Counted from the stretch's first letter, positions 23,939 to 32,789 are shown. The stretch: 50,828 bases of DNA from an uncultured Bacteroidales bacterium (GCA_900546445.1 URCV01000005.1:1-50828); one strand, 5' to 3'. Program-made: numbers and translations. The notes: generated from the letters alone by a model not told the origin.

Positions 23939-24756
23939 TTTGTTTTCAATTTTTCCATTGCAAATTCCTGTTCAAGTTTGGCAAACTGCTTCTTGGTGTC
24001 CAGCATAAATGCCCCGTTCTGAATCCAAGAGAAGTAGGATCTTTCGGTATTGTAAACGTCGCGAGCCTTCTTGCCCTTGAATTTTCCGAAGTTGATTACG
24101 GCATCGCCGTCATCGCCTTGAATGAGATATCCTGCAAAGTCTATGCTCTTTTTGTTTCCGAAGCTCGAAAGTGTGTTCACATCGTTCTTCAATGCGTCGC
24201 CATATTTGTCCAATTGGCCCTTCAAAACGGCGTAGGTGGCGAGAGTGTCGGCCTCGGCCGTGTGCGCATTGTCGAAGTCTTCGCCGCCGCAGTAGAAGCG
24301 GTAGGCAGCCTTCAGGTTTCGCGGCTCCATCGTGTGATAGATGTTCTGCACATCCACCATCTTAGGGGAGTGCAGGTCTACGTTCAGCTTCTTTCCGGCC
24401 AATTCCACCCGCTCGAACTCCTCTGCGAGCATCGGGAGGTCGAATTTGGTGGAGTTGAATCCTGCCAAGTCGCTGTCCTTAAGCCAATCGGCTACCTCGT
24501 CGGCCACTTCGTAGAAGGTAGGGCAGTCCACGAGCATATCGTCTGTGATGCCGTTAACCTTAGAGGCTGACGGGTCAATGGGCCTCTGACACTGCTTCTC
24601 GTAGTCCCAAGGCTTTATCTTCCAAGTCTTTACTTCTTCTTTTCCGTCAGGGAACACTTTCACGAAACTGAGTTCGATGATGGAATCGTTAGGAATGTTG
24701 AGCCCCGTACTCTCTATGTCGAAAAAGAGCAAGGGGCGTGTAAGGTTTAGATTCAT
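23926..24756 (-). CDS. DnaQ-like DEDDh 3'-5' exonuclease
   Basis: The 276-residue protein opens with Exo I LLFFDIESTGLNIPNDSIIEL (D and E metal ligands), continues with Exo II around DLAGFNSTKFDLPMLAEEF, and Exo III NAHTAEADTLATYAVL (H and D). The C-terminal 80 residues (NFGKFKGKKARDVYNTERSYFSWIQNG) form an accessory domain seen in Bacteroidota members. It may proofread or process DNA or RNA ends, and the gene stands 10 bp downstream of dnaN. Substrate is not readable from sequence. Confidence 0.88.
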   Translation of the reverse strand: MNLNLTRPLLFFDIESTGLNIPNDSIIELSFVKVFPDGKEEVKTWKIKPWDYEKQCQRPIDPSASKVNGITDDMLVDCPTFYEVADEVADWLKDSDLAGFNSTKFDLPMLAEEFERVELAGKKLNVDLHSPKMVDVQNIYHTMEPRNLKAAYRFYCGGEDFDNAHTAEADTLATYAVLKGQLDKYGDALKNDVNTLSSFGNKKSIDFAGYLIQGDDGDAVINFGKFKGKKARDVYNTERSYFSWIQNGAFMLDTKKQFAKLEQEFAMEKLKTKWGK

Positions 24757-24766
24757 AGTACTATAA

Positions 24767-25885
24767 TTAAGATACCATAATAGGCATTATGATACCGCAT
24801 ATTTTTTCTTTTTCGGCTTCCTCGTCAGAAGGTACGAGAAGTGCAGCGCGGCGTGCATCGGCAAATTTCATCACGATGGTCTCGCAAGACATATTGCTGA
24901 GGATTTCGATGAGGAAACTGCTCTTGAATCCTATGCTCAGGTTATCGCCGTGGTATTCGCAAGGGACCTTCTCGTAGGCTGCAATGGCGAAGCTCAAGTC
25001 CTGGGCCGTGATTTCCAATTGGCCTTCGGAAAGCTCGAACTTGATGTGGTTCGAAGCCTTGTTAGCGCAGACAGCTACGCGTCTGATGGTGTTCAGAAGC
25101 TGGATTCTGTCGATCTTCAGTATGTTCGTATTATTCTGAGGAATTACGTCGCGATATTTAGGGTAGCGGCCTACGATAAGGCGGCAAATCATGGTGGTGC
25201 CGTCGAACTTGAAGACTGCGCTGCTCTCGTCGAAAGCGACGTCTACGCTCTCCACGTCCTTACCGAGGATGGACTTGAGGATGATAGCCGGTTTCTTGTG
25301 CAGGATGAATGAGGTCTGTACGGGACTCTTGAGTTCGGGGTCGGTGTAGCAGATGAGCTTGTGCGAGTCGGAAGCTACGAGAGTGCTGCTCTCGAGGTCC
25401 AAGTCGAAGAAAATACCATTCATCGTAGGACGCATCTCGTCGTCTGCCGTAGCATAGACGGTAGCGGAGATGCCGTTAACCAGGGCCTGAGCCGGGAAGG
25501 TGATGTTTCGTGCGCCTTCGCATTCGCTCGAAATCTCAGGGTAATCCTCTGCAGGATAGTAAGGAAGCGATGAATTACCATTATTCCAGGTGCATTCGAA
25601 CGAGCTGTCCGAAGTGGTCTTGATGGTGATAGGCTGGTCAGGCAGTGCCTTAATGAGGTCTATCATCTGGTGAGAAGGAACCGCCATAGAGCCGTCCTCC
25701 ATACTTTCCACTTTTATCTCCGTGCGTAAGGTCAATTCCTTATCTGAAGCCGTGACCTGAAGGATTTCGTCCTTTACTTGAAACAGGAAGTTGTCAAGAA
25801 TGGGAAGGACAGTCTTAGATGGAATGGCTTTAGAAACATCCATCAAACCTTTGAGCAAATCTGCACTTGAAACACTAAATTCCAT
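24767..25885 (-). CDS. dnaN: DNA polymerase III sliding clamp (beta subunit)
   Basis: The 372-residue length and three repeated clamp domains fit beta clamps. Recognisable parts are FSVSSADLLKGLMDVSKAIPSKTVLPILDNFLF, VASDSHKLICY, and FKSSFLIEILSNMSCETIVMKFADARRAALLVP. It encircles DNA and tethers the polymerase. dnaA is not adjacent, so there is no evidence of oriC here. A TATTTTTG -7-like element lies on the minus strand at 25934-25927, about 40 nt before the ATG. Confidence 0.96.
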   Translation of the reverse strand: MEFSVSSADLLKGLMDVSKAIPSKTVLPILDNFLFQVKDEILQVTASDKELTLRTEIKVESMEDGSMAVPSHQMIDLIKALPDQPITIKTTSDSSFECTWNNGNSSLPYYPAEDYPEISSECEGARNITFPAQALVNGISATVYATADDEMRPTMNGIFFDLDLESSTLVASDSHKLICYTDPELKSPVQTSFILHKKPAIILKSILGKDVESVDVAFDESSAVFKFDGTTMICRLIVGRYPKYRDVIPQNNTNILKIDRIQLLNTIRRVAVCANKASNHIKFELSEGQLEITAQDLSFAIAAYEKVPCEYHGDNLSIGFKSSFLIEILSNMSCETIVMKFADARRAALLVPSDEEAEKEKICGIIMPIMVS

Positions 25886-26008
25886 ATATAAAAATTTTTA
25901 AATTATCGGTGTTAATTTCACGCCCACAAAAATACAAAAAATCTTCGAATAAAACTACCTGTAAGCAAAGCTCAATAATCCTGCGTCCCGTCCGGTCTCG
26001 CGGGTGGT

Positions 26009-26137
26009 TGTCGCTCGCCTGCAAAAGACACCCCTCGGACGGACCTTTCCATTTCTGGCGAAATGGTTCCCTCCACTAAGCCGTGGATGGCATTGCCCTC
26101 GGGGTGTATTGCCGGCTCGCGGAGGGCCAGGCGTCAT
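26009..26137 (+). repeat. Repeat A, copy 1
   Basis: This copy of about 129 bp is nearly identical to 26160-26287 and close to 49359-49477. Stems are ACACCCC (26028-26034) with GGGGTGT (26101-26107), inner hairpin CCATTTC-TGGC-GAAATGG, and CCAC-TAAGCC-GTGG. Conserved stems with changing bases suggest a selected or replicating structured element. Confidence 0.85.
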
Positions 26138-26159
26138 TTTTCGACTTCGTGGCAGGCTT

Positions 26160-26287
26160 TTGTCGCTCGCAGCAAAGACACCCCTCGGACGGACCCTTCC
26201 ATTTCTGGCGAAATGGTTCCCTCCACTAAGCCGTGGATGGCATTGCCCTCAGGGTGTATTGCCGGCTCGCGGAGGGCCAGCGTCATT
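26160..26287 (+). repeat. Repeat A, copy 2
   Basis: This copy lies 22 bp after copy 1, in the same orientation. The outer stem is ACACCCC (26178-26184) with AGGGTGT (26251-26257), leaving one mismatched pair. The inner hairpin CCATTTC-TGGC-GAAATGG is unchanged. The pair forms a direct tandem. Confidence 0.85.
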
Positions 26288-26344
26288 GTTTCGCAACCCG
26301 AAAAACACCTTTGAACAGCAGCCGCGTTCTACAGTGTTCTGGTA

Positions 26345-26423
26345 AGGGTGCGACCTGAAGGTGTACGAAAGTACAGTACACCTTCGGCCAACACACCCTC
26401 TGGAAGTGTCTCTATTGCACCCT
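26345..26423 (+). repeat. Element D, nested hairpin
   Basis: A perfect 10-bp stem GAAGGTGTAC (26357-26366) with GTACACCTTC (26376-26385) sits inside an outer stem AGGGTGC (26345-26351) with GCACCCT (26417-26423). Shorter relatives ending in ACTCAAAAGG occur near 49604-49647 and 50649-50702. It is followed by an AAAAGGTGTTTTTCGACTTCG-like sequence shared with 50697-50717. Confidence 0.65.
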
Positions 26424-26484
26424 AAATCAAAAGGTGTTTTTCGACTTCGTGGCAGGCTTTTGTCGCTCGCGGAGCTCCGCCAAT

Positions 26485-26544
26485 TCACTTTGGCAGGGAG
26501 GAGGGCGTAGAGCGCACTCTGTTAAGGGTGGCTTGCCAAAGTGA
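26485..26544 (+). repeat. Repeat B, copy 1 (60-bp hairpin element)
   Basis: Terminal inverted arms TCACTTTGGCAGG and CTTGCCAAAGTGA (one mismatch) enclose a loop with the conserved GCACTCTGTTAAGGGTGG. It is nearly identical to 49505-49564 and 50768-50827, where the arms pair perfectly over 13 bp. Confidence 0.88.
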
Positions 26545-26557
26545 GACTTTTTTAGCT

Positions 26558-26616
26558 TCACCTTGGCAGGGAGATGCCAATATACGCTTTCTGTGGCACA
26601 TTGGCTGCCAAAGTGA
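26558..26616 (+). repeat. Repeat B variant
   Basis: Arms TCACCTTGGCAG and CTGCCAAAGTGA match the B arms, but the interior (GGAGATGCCAATATACGC...) is different. The arms are conserved while the centre is not, as in short non-autonomous mobile elements or structured binding sites. Confidence 0.7.
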
Positions 26617-26638
26617 TTTTGATGAGCTAGTCTCAATG

Positions 26639-26780
26639 GCTTCCGTCCGGTAGATCGTGGTTTTTGTCGGATGGGAGAGACTAAAGTGCCGTTTTATCCG
26701 GTGAAAAGCCGTTTTGGCCGGAGGAAAAGCATCTCAATGACGTTTCATCCGGTGAAAGGCGGGTTTGGCCGGACGAAAGT
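26639..26780 (+). repeat. Repeat C, three tandem degenerate copies
   Basis: A unit of about 45-50 bp of the form GTTTT-TCCGG-GAAA-...-TTTTG-CCGGA occurs at about 26644-26672, 26689-26722 and 26740-26773. A fourth copy lies at 49322-49355. TCCGG and CCGGA can pair in each, apart from one altered base in the first. Confidence 0.7.
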
Positions 26781-27082
26781 GCTAATCGCTGAGGTCCAAG
26801 CGCAAGCGAGCCGCCACATCGAGCTCGGCGCAGCGCTTGAGCTTTAATGACTGCAGACCGTTTATTCCAGTGGCGTTACCTGTTAGCAATGTGTACTCCC
26901 ATGTTAAGGAGTTATTCGACTTCCCGTCGGACTCGGTGACGCGGGAAGGCCGGAATTAGTTTCGTCTCGCGGTGGCACATATTTTGACTTTAATAAAAAC
27001 GGAAAGGCCATCCGGGCGCAGCGTGCAGCCAGCCTGGTGAAGTGTCTTGTAAAGAATAGTGTAAATATAATTATAGGTAAAT

Positions 27083-28447
27083 ATGAATAAGTTTTTGAAA
27101 TCTATCGTAGTGGCAGGAGCGGTTTGCGCTGCTACTGCCAATTTGTCAGCCGCGGCACAGGACTATCCTGACTTCACCTATGCTGCGGAATCTTCTATGA
27201 AGGCGGTGGTTTATGTCGAGGTCACCATCAGGGCCAATACCTCCGGTTCGCAGATTTCCGACCCGTTCTTCCAGTTTTTCTTCGGAGACGACTTCGTGCC
27301 TCAGAGTAGGGAGCGCAAGGGAAGCGGTTCGGGCGTGATCATACGTCCTGACGGCTACATCGTTACGAACAACCACGTGGTGGCAGACGCCACATCGGTA
27401 AGGGTCACCCTTAATAACAATAAGAGTTACGATGCTACCATCATTGGCACGGACCCGGCTACGGACATCGCACTCATCAAGATAGAGGCTAAGAATCTCC
27501 CTTATCTTACCTTCTCCGATTCGGACAAACTCAGGATAGGCGAGTGGGTATTGGCCATAGGTTCTCCGTACGACCTCCGTTCTACAGTCACTGCAGGTAT
27601 AGTCAGCGCAAAGGGTCGCTCGATGCCTAATTACAAAGGTGAATTCAAGGTAGAGTCTTTCATACAAACCGATGCCGCCGTAAACCCTGGCAATTCAGGT
27701 GGCGCGCTTGTGAACAAGAAGGGTGAATTGGTAGGAATCAACACCGCCATCATCTCTCAGACAGGTTCATACGCAGGTTATTCATTCGCAGTTCCTTCCA
27801 ATATCGCCAGCAAGGTGGTGGCCGATCTCATAGACTTCGGTTCAGTCAAGAGAGCTCTTCTAGGAGTGTCTATGAGGGCACTTGACGAAAAAGTTGCAGA
27901 CGAGATGAAACTTTCTTCACTTGAAGGCGTATATATTGTTGAGGTTGTTAAAGGAAGCGCGGCCGAAAAGGCTGGTATAAAGAAGGACGACGTCATCTTG
28001 CAGGTTAATGGTAAAGACGTGGAGAATCCTTCTCATTTCCAAGAACTTGTTAACGGTTTCCACCCAGGCGACGTAGCTACTATGAAAGTGGCCCGCGGTC
28101 ATAACGTCCATAATATAAAGGTAACGTTCCAGGGTGAAACTCAGCAGACGGGATGGGCCCAGGAAGATGGCACAGTTTCATTCTATGGCGCGTCCCTACG
28201 GGCAGCGGATAAGTCGACATTGGCCGATCTCAGAATCAAGAACGGCGTCGAGATAGTGTCTGCCGGTAAAGGTAAACTGGCTGCGAGCGGTGCTGTGGAT
28301 GGTCTGATTATCAGATATGTAAATGACCAGAGCGTTTCTAAACCTCAAGATGTGATAGATGCAGCGGCTAAGGCTAAGAGAGCCATCGTAATAGAGTGTA
28401 TTACCCCTGCCGGCCGTTCTGTATTCTTCGCATTGGCTAAGGAATAG
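27083..28447 (+). CDS. htrA: Periplasmic serine protease HtrA/DegP family (Do-like)
   Basis: The 454-residue protein has a signal peptide (MNKFLKSIVVAGAVCAATANLSAAA). The trypsin-like domain has the catalytic triad His98 (TNNHVV), Asp128 (ATDIALI) and Ser205 (NPGNSGGAL). A PDZ domain follows (about 255-350, with GSAAEKAGIKKDDVILQVNGK), and a second, more divergent PDZ-like region lies at the C-terminus. It degrades or refolds misfolded envelope proteins. It is followed after 15 nt by rpoD, so the two may share a transcript. Confidence 0.95.
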   Translation: MNKFLKSIVVAGAVCAATANLSAAAQDYPDFTYAAESSMKAVVYVEVTIRANTSGSQISDPFFQFFFGDDFVPQSRERKGSGSGVIIRPDGYIVTNNHVVADATSVRVTLNNNKSYDATIIGTDPATDIALIKIEAKNLPYLTFSDSDKLRIGEWVLAIGSPYDLRSTVTAGIVSAKGRSMPNYKGEFKVESFIQTDAAVNPGNSGGALVNKKGELVGINTAIISQTGSYAGYSFAVPSNIASKVVADLIDFGSVKRALLGVSMRALDEKVADEMKLSSLEGVYIVEVVKGSAAEKAGIKKDDVILQVNGKDVENPSHFQELVNGFHPGDVATMKVARGHNVHNIKVTFQGETQQTGWAQEDGTVSFYGASLRAADKSTLADLRIKNGVEIVSAGKGKLAASGAVDGLIIRYVNDQSVSKPQDVIDAAAKAKRAIVIECITPAGRSVFFALAKE

Positions 28448-28462
28448 AAAGGTTATTATATA

Positions 28463-29323
28463 ATGAGACAACTTAAGATTACAAAAAGTATCACCAACCG
28501 TGAGAGTGCGTCTCTGGACAAGTATCTCCAGGAGATAGGCCGAGAGGAGTTGGTGTCACCCGAAGAGGAAGTGGAACTCGCACAGCGTATTCGTCAGGGC
28601 GACCAGGTGGCGCTCGAAAAACTGACGCGTGCTAACCTTCGATTCGTAGTGTCTGTTGCGAAACAGTATCAGAATCAGGGATTGAGTCTTCCCGATTTGA
28701 TTAATGAAGGAAATTTGGGACTTATCAAGGCTGCCGAGAAATTCGACGAGACCCGTGGTTTCAAATTCATATCTTATGCAGTATGGTGGATTAGGCAGAG
28801 TATTCTCCAAGCACTTGCAGAACAGAGCCGTATCGTGAGATTGCCGCTGAACCAGGTAGGTTCCCTGAACAAGATCAACAAGGCTCTCGGACGCTTCGAA
28901 CAGGAGAATGAGAGACAGCCTTCGACACAGGAATTGGCAGATATGATAGACATTCCTAAGGATAAGATCGATGACACTCTTAGGGTATCCGGCCGTCACG
29001 TGAGTATGGACGCTCCGTTCGTGGACGGTGAGGACAACTCCCTTCTGGATGTGCTCCCTAACGACGATTCTCCTATGGCAGACCGCGGTCTGAACAAGGA
29101 GTCGCTCAGTACCGAGGTGGAAAGGGCCCTTCAGGTTCTTACTCCGCGCGAGAGGGAGATCATCAAGTGCTTCTTCGGCATAGGATGCCAGGAGATGACT
29201 CTCGAGGAGATAGGCGAGAATTTGGATCTTACACGCGAGCGCGTTCGTCAAATTAAGGAGAAGGCGATTCGCAAACTTAAAAAACCGTCGGCTAGTAAGC
29301 TGCTTGTAACATATTTGGGCTAA
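28463..29323 (+). CDS. rpoD: Primary RNA polymerase sigma factor (RpoD-type, Bacteroidota form)
   Basis: The 286-residue protein lacks region 1.1 and starts MRQLKITKSITNRESASLDKYLQEIG, as primary sigma factors of this phylum do. Region 2 is intact (LRFVVSVAKQYQNQGLSLPDLINEGNLGLIKAAEKFDETRGFKFISYAVWWIRQ), followed by region 3 and region 4.2 (LTLEEIGENLDLTRERVRQIKEKAIRKL-like). It would recognise the TTTG/TAnnTTTG promoters found in this window. The stop shares its last A with the argS ATG. Confidence 0.95.
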   Translation: MRQLKITKSITNRESASLDKYLQEIGREELVSPEEEVELAQRIRQGDQVALEKLTRANLRFVVSVAKQYQNQGLSLPDLINEGNLGLIKAAEKFDETRGFKFISYAVWWIRQSILQALAEQSRIVRLPLNQVGSLNKINKALGRFEQENERQPSTQELADMIDIPKDKIDDTLRVSGRHVSMDAPFVDGEDNSLLDVLPNDDSPMADRGLNKESLSTEVERALQVLTPREREIIKCFFGIGCQEMTLEEIGENLDLTRERVRQIKEKAIRKLKKPSASKLLVTYLG

Positions 29324-31056
29324 TGATGAGTGCAGAGATGATGTTAGCTTCGAAGGCTTCAGAAGCCATAGAGGCCCTGTATTCGGTAAAGGTAGAGCCA
29401 AGCACGCTACAGGTGGCTGCTACACGTAAGGATTTCGAGGGGGACTACACTTTGGTAGTCTTCCCTCTTCTTCGTATTTCGCATTTGAGTCCGGAGGCTA
29501 CCGGTAATGCGATAGGAGAGTGGGTGATAGCTAATTGCCCGGAGGTAGGTTCGTTTAACGTAGTGAAGGGTTTCCTTAATTTCTGCCTTTCGGCCAAGTA
29601 TTGGAACGAGGCGTTGAAGGAAATCGAGGGCGACGAGAATTTCGGAACTCTCCCTTCTACGGGAAAGACCATTATGGTGGAGTTCTCTTCTCCTAACACT
29701 AACAAGCCTTTGCACCTCGGACACGTGCGTAACAACCTTCTCGGTTCTTCCGTTTCGGATATCCTTAAGGCAGCAGGTAACGATGTCATAAAGGCTACGC
29801 TGGTAAACGACCGCGGAGTGCACATCTGCAAGAGTATGTACGCTTGGGAGAAGCGCTTCAACGGAGCTACTCCCGAGAGCCGCCATCAGAAGGGTGACCA
29901 CTTGGTGGGCGACTGCTACGTGGAGTACGCCAAGATGGAGAAGGAAGATCCTTCGGTTCTCGACGACGTGCATAAGATGCTGGTGGATTGGGAGAATGGC
30001 GACGAACACGTGCGCGCTCTCTGGAAGATGATGAACCAGTGGGTGTTCGACGGCTTCGAGCAGACCTACAAATCGCTTGGCATAACATTCGATAAGACAT
30101 ATTACGAGTCACAGACTTATCTTCTGGGTAAGGAGCTTGTGAAGAAGGGTCTGGAGATGGGCGTGTTCGTGAAGGACCCTGACGGCAGCGTGTGGTGCGA
30201 CCTGACGGCGGACGGACTAGACCGTAAGATTCTGCTTAGAAGCGACGGCACGTCAGTTTATATGACGCAGGACCTCGGCACTGCCGAAAGGCGTTTCGAG
30301 GAGTCTCATCTGGATTCGCATGTGTATGTCGTAGGTAACGAGCAGGATTACCATTTCCAGGTGCTCAAGCTCATTCTTTCGAAGCTCGGTTTCGATTGGG
30401 CTCAGAGAATCTATCACTTGAGCTACGGTATGGTGGAGCTCCCTGAAGGCAAGATGAAGAGCCGCGAGGGAACTGTCGTAGATGCCGACGACCTCATCGA
30501 GAAAATGTATCAGGAGGCCAAGGCTACTTCCGAGGCTTCGGGAAAATTGGCCGATATGTCCGAAGAGGAGAAGGACAAGCTCTATCGTATGATAGGTCTG
30601 GGTGCGCTCAAGTATTTCATACTCAAAGTGGACCCTAAGAAGACCATGCTCTTCGACCCTAAGGAAAGCATCGACTTTAACGGAAACACAGGTCCGTTCA
30701 TCCAGTACACCCACGCTCGTATCAAGAGTATCTTGAGAAAGGCCGAGGGAGAGGGCAAGACGGCCCGCATAGATGACGGCGTGGAGCTTTCTGCGAAGGA
30801 GGTGCGTCTGGTGAAACTCTTGGCGTCTTACCCTGCTAAGGTAAAGGAGGCTGCCGATTCGCTTTCACCTGCGATCCTGGCCAATTATTCTTACGAGTTG
30901 GCCAAGGAGTTCAATCAGTATTATCACGACACTCCGATTCTCAAGGAGACGGATTCGAATCTTCTCTCCATGCGTCTTTCCCTTATAGGTGAGGTGGCAG
31001 AGGTGCTCGAGAAGGCTATGGGGCTTTTGGGAATCAGTTTGCCTGACAGAATGTAA
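29323..31056 (+). CDS. argS: Arginyl-tRNA synthetase
   Basis: The 577-residue class I synthetase has the HIGH-equivalent HLGHVRNN (131-138) after SPNTNKPLHLGH, and the KMSKS-like GKMKSREG. An ArgRS N-terminal Add-1 domain and a DALR-type C-terminal anticodon-binding domain (NGNTGPFIQYTHARIKSIL...) are present. Two adjacent in-frame ATGs (29323, 29326) can start it. The first overlaps the rpoD stop by one base, indicating coupling. Confidence 0.96.
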   Translation: MMSAEMMLASKASEAIEALYSVKVEPSTLQVAATRKDFEGDYTLVVFPLLRISHLSPEATGNAIGEWVIANCPEVGSFNVVKGFLNFCLSAKYWNEALKEIEGDENFGTLPSTGKTIMVEFSSPNTNKPLHLGHVRNNLLGSSVSDILKAAGNDVIKATLVNDRGVHICKSMYAWEKRFNGATPESRHQKGDHLVGDCYVEYAKMEKEDPSVLDDVHKMLVDWENGDEHVRALWKMMNQWVFDGFEQTYKSLGITFDKTYYESQTYLLGKELVKKGLEMGVFVKDPDGSVWCDLTADGLDRKILLRSDGTSVYMTQDLGTAERRFEESHLDSHVYVVGNEQDYHFQVLKLILSKLGFDWAQRIYHLSYGMVELPEGKMKSREGTVVDADDLIEKMYQEAKATSEASGKLADMSEEEKDKLYRMIGLGALKYFILKVDPKKTMLFDPKESIDFNGNTGPFIQYTHARIKSILRKAEGEGKTARIDDGVELSAKEVRLVKLLASYPAKVKEAADSLSPAILANYSYELAKEFNQYYHDTPILKETDSNLLSMRLSLIGEVAEVLEKAMGLLGISLPDRM

Positions 31057-31068
31057 TTTAGAAGATTT

Positions 31069-32787
31069 ATGCAAGACGCTTATATGTTTCCGACTTCCGT
31101 GAAGGAGGTGGAAAGACTGGGCTGGGACTATATCGACGTCATCTTTTTTACTGGTGATGCGTTCGTGGACCATCCTAGTTTCGGAACAGCTTGCATAAGT
31201 CGTTATCTTCAAAAATATGGTTATCGCGTAGCAATCGTCCCCCAGCCTAACTGGAGGGACGATTTGCGTGATTTCCGTAAGCTTGGAAGGCCGCGTTTGT
31301 ATTTCGCCGTGAATTCGGGTGCTATGGATTCCATGGTGAATCACTACACCGCGCAGAAGCGTCTTCGGCACGAAGACGCTTACACGCCCGACGGGCGTGC
31401 CGGGCAGCGCCCGGACCGCGCGGTCACCGTCTACACGCAGATTCTAAAGAAGTTATACCCGGACGTTCCTGTGGTAATAGGCGGAGTGGAGGCCTCCCTA
31501 AGACGCCTTACACACTACGATTACTGGGAAGACAAGCTCCACCCGTCCATACTGGTAAGCAGCGGAGCGGATTGGCTCTGCTACGGAATGGGAGAGACGC
31601 CTATGCTCGAACTCACCCGCGCCATAGAGGCGGGGCGCAATATGCGTCAGATGGAGAGGCTTCCTCAATTGGCCTTCTTCAGAAAGGGAACGAGTCGAGT
31701 GCCCGACGCATTGACTCTCAGCAGTTTCGAGACTTGCCTTAAGGACAAGAAGGCTTTCGCGCAGAATTTTCACGAGATAGAGCTCCAGGCTAATATGATG
31801 CACCCTCAGGTGATAGTGGAGCCTGTCGCCGGAGGTTACGTGCAGGTGAATCCTCCGTGTCCTCCTTCGACGACCGAACAGATGGACTCGTACTGGGATT
31901 TGCCTTTCACCAAGCTCCCTCATCCACGCTATAAGGACAAGCGCATTCCCGCCTACGATATGATTAAGGACAGCATTATCACGCATCGTGGGTGTTTCGG
32001 AGGGTGTAATTTCTGTACCATCGCAGCGCATCAGGGCAAGTTCATCCAGTCCCGCAGCCGCCAGAGCATAGTGGGGGAAGTGAAGAAGTTGGCCGCTATG
32101 CCGCAGTTCCACGGAAACATCTCGGATCTGGGTGCCCCTACGGCCAATATGTACGGTATGCGTGGAAAGAATCCGGAGTTGTGCGCAGTGTGCAAGCGCC
32201 AGTCCTGTCTTTTCCCGGCTCCTTGTCGAAATATGAATCGTTCGCACGAGGATATTCTCAAACTCTATCACGAGGTGGATTCGGTGAAGGGCGTGCGACA
32301 TTCCTATGTGGGAAGCGGAATCCGCTACGACCTTTTCCTAAACGAGGACGGATTCGTGGACGAGACTTCCAGACCTTATCTTAAGGAATTGGTACTCAAG
32401 CACATCTCGGGTCGTATGAAAGTGGCTCCGGAGCATACCGAAGACAAGGTACTCGGGTATATGGGAAAGCCTTCGTTCAAACTTTTCGAAAGACTTCGTA
32501 AGGAATTCGATAAAATCAACGCCGAGGCCGGAAGGCATAGCGAGATAGTTCCTTATTTTATCTCGGCGCATCCGGGGTGCACTATGGAGGATATGAGAAA
32601 GTTGGCCCATAATCCTTGCTTGAAGGGTATCTGGATGGAGCAGGTGCAGGACTTTACGCCTACTCCTATGACCACGTCGTCCGTGATGTTCTATTCCGGA
32701 CTCGACCCTCGTACGATGAAGCCTGTCTTCGTGGAGCGCCGTCCTGAGGCCAAGCGCGCCCAGAAGTCTTTCTTCTTCAAGAAATAA
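31069..32787 (+). CDS. YgiQ-family radical SAM protein
   Basis: The 572-residue protein has the N-terminal YgiQ domain (PTSVKEVERLGWDYIDVIFFTGDAFVDHPSFG). The radical SAM cluster motif is CFGGCNFC (Cys309, Cys313, Cys316), within THRGCFGGCNFCTIAAHQG. Later conserved parts include VAPEHTEDKVL and PYFISAHPGC. The family is widespread and its substrate is unknown. It is 12 nt after argS in the same direction. Confidence 0.93.
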   Translation: MQDAYMFPTSVKEVERLGWDYIDVIFFTGDAFVDHPSFGTACISRYLQKYGYRVAIVPQPNWRDDLRDFRKLGRPRLYFAVNSGAMDSMVNHYTAQKRLRHEDAYTPDGRAGQRPDRAVTVYTQILKKLYPDVPVVIGGVEASLRRLTHYDYWEDKLHPSILVSSGADWLCYGMGETPMLELTRAIEAGRNMRQMERLPQLAFFRKGTSRVPDALTLSSFETCLKDKKAFAQNFHEIELQANMMHPQVIVEPVAGGYVQVNPPCPPSTTEQMDSYWDLPFTKLPHPRYKDKRIPAYDMIKDSIITHRGCFGGCNFCTIAAHQGKFIQSRSRQSIVGEVKKLAAMPQFHGNISDLGAPTANMYGMRGKNPELCAVCKRQSCLFPAPCRNMNRSHEDILKLYHEVDSVKGVRHSYVGSGIRYDLFLNEDGFVDETSRPYLKELVLKHISGRMKVAPEHTEDKVLGYMGKPSFKLFERLRKEFDKINAEAGRHSEIVPYFISAHPGCTMEDMRKLAHNPCLKGIWMEQVQDFTPTPMTTSSVMFYSGLDPRTMKPVFVERRPEAKRAQKSFFFKK

Positions 32788-32789
32788 TT

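Larger units (their letters stand above)
25886..27082. other. 1.2-kb gene-free island of structured repeats between dnaN and htrA
   Basis: I see no credible gene. The stretch holds the dnaN promoter (about 25927-25958), two copies of repeat A, element D, two hairpins of type B, and repeats of type C. From about 26790 to 27082 there is no recognised element except the htrA leader. Open frames of about 60-110 codons here run through the repeats in several frames and do not look like proteins. Confidence 0.8.

Noticed and set aside
26004..26345. Open frame of 113 codons across repeats A
   Set aside because: It consists of two copies of the same structured repeat read through. The same repeat is open in several frames, no initiation context is seen, and a third copy at 49359 has different frame structure.
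25981..26800. Possible CRISPR array
   Set aside because: Repeats are long (60-129 bp), few, irregularly spaced and of different families, with no uniform spacers and no cas genes.
24767..27082. Replication origin near dnaN
   Set aside because: dnaA is not present, no DnaA-box cluster was noticed, and the region is explained by repeats and the dnaN promoter.
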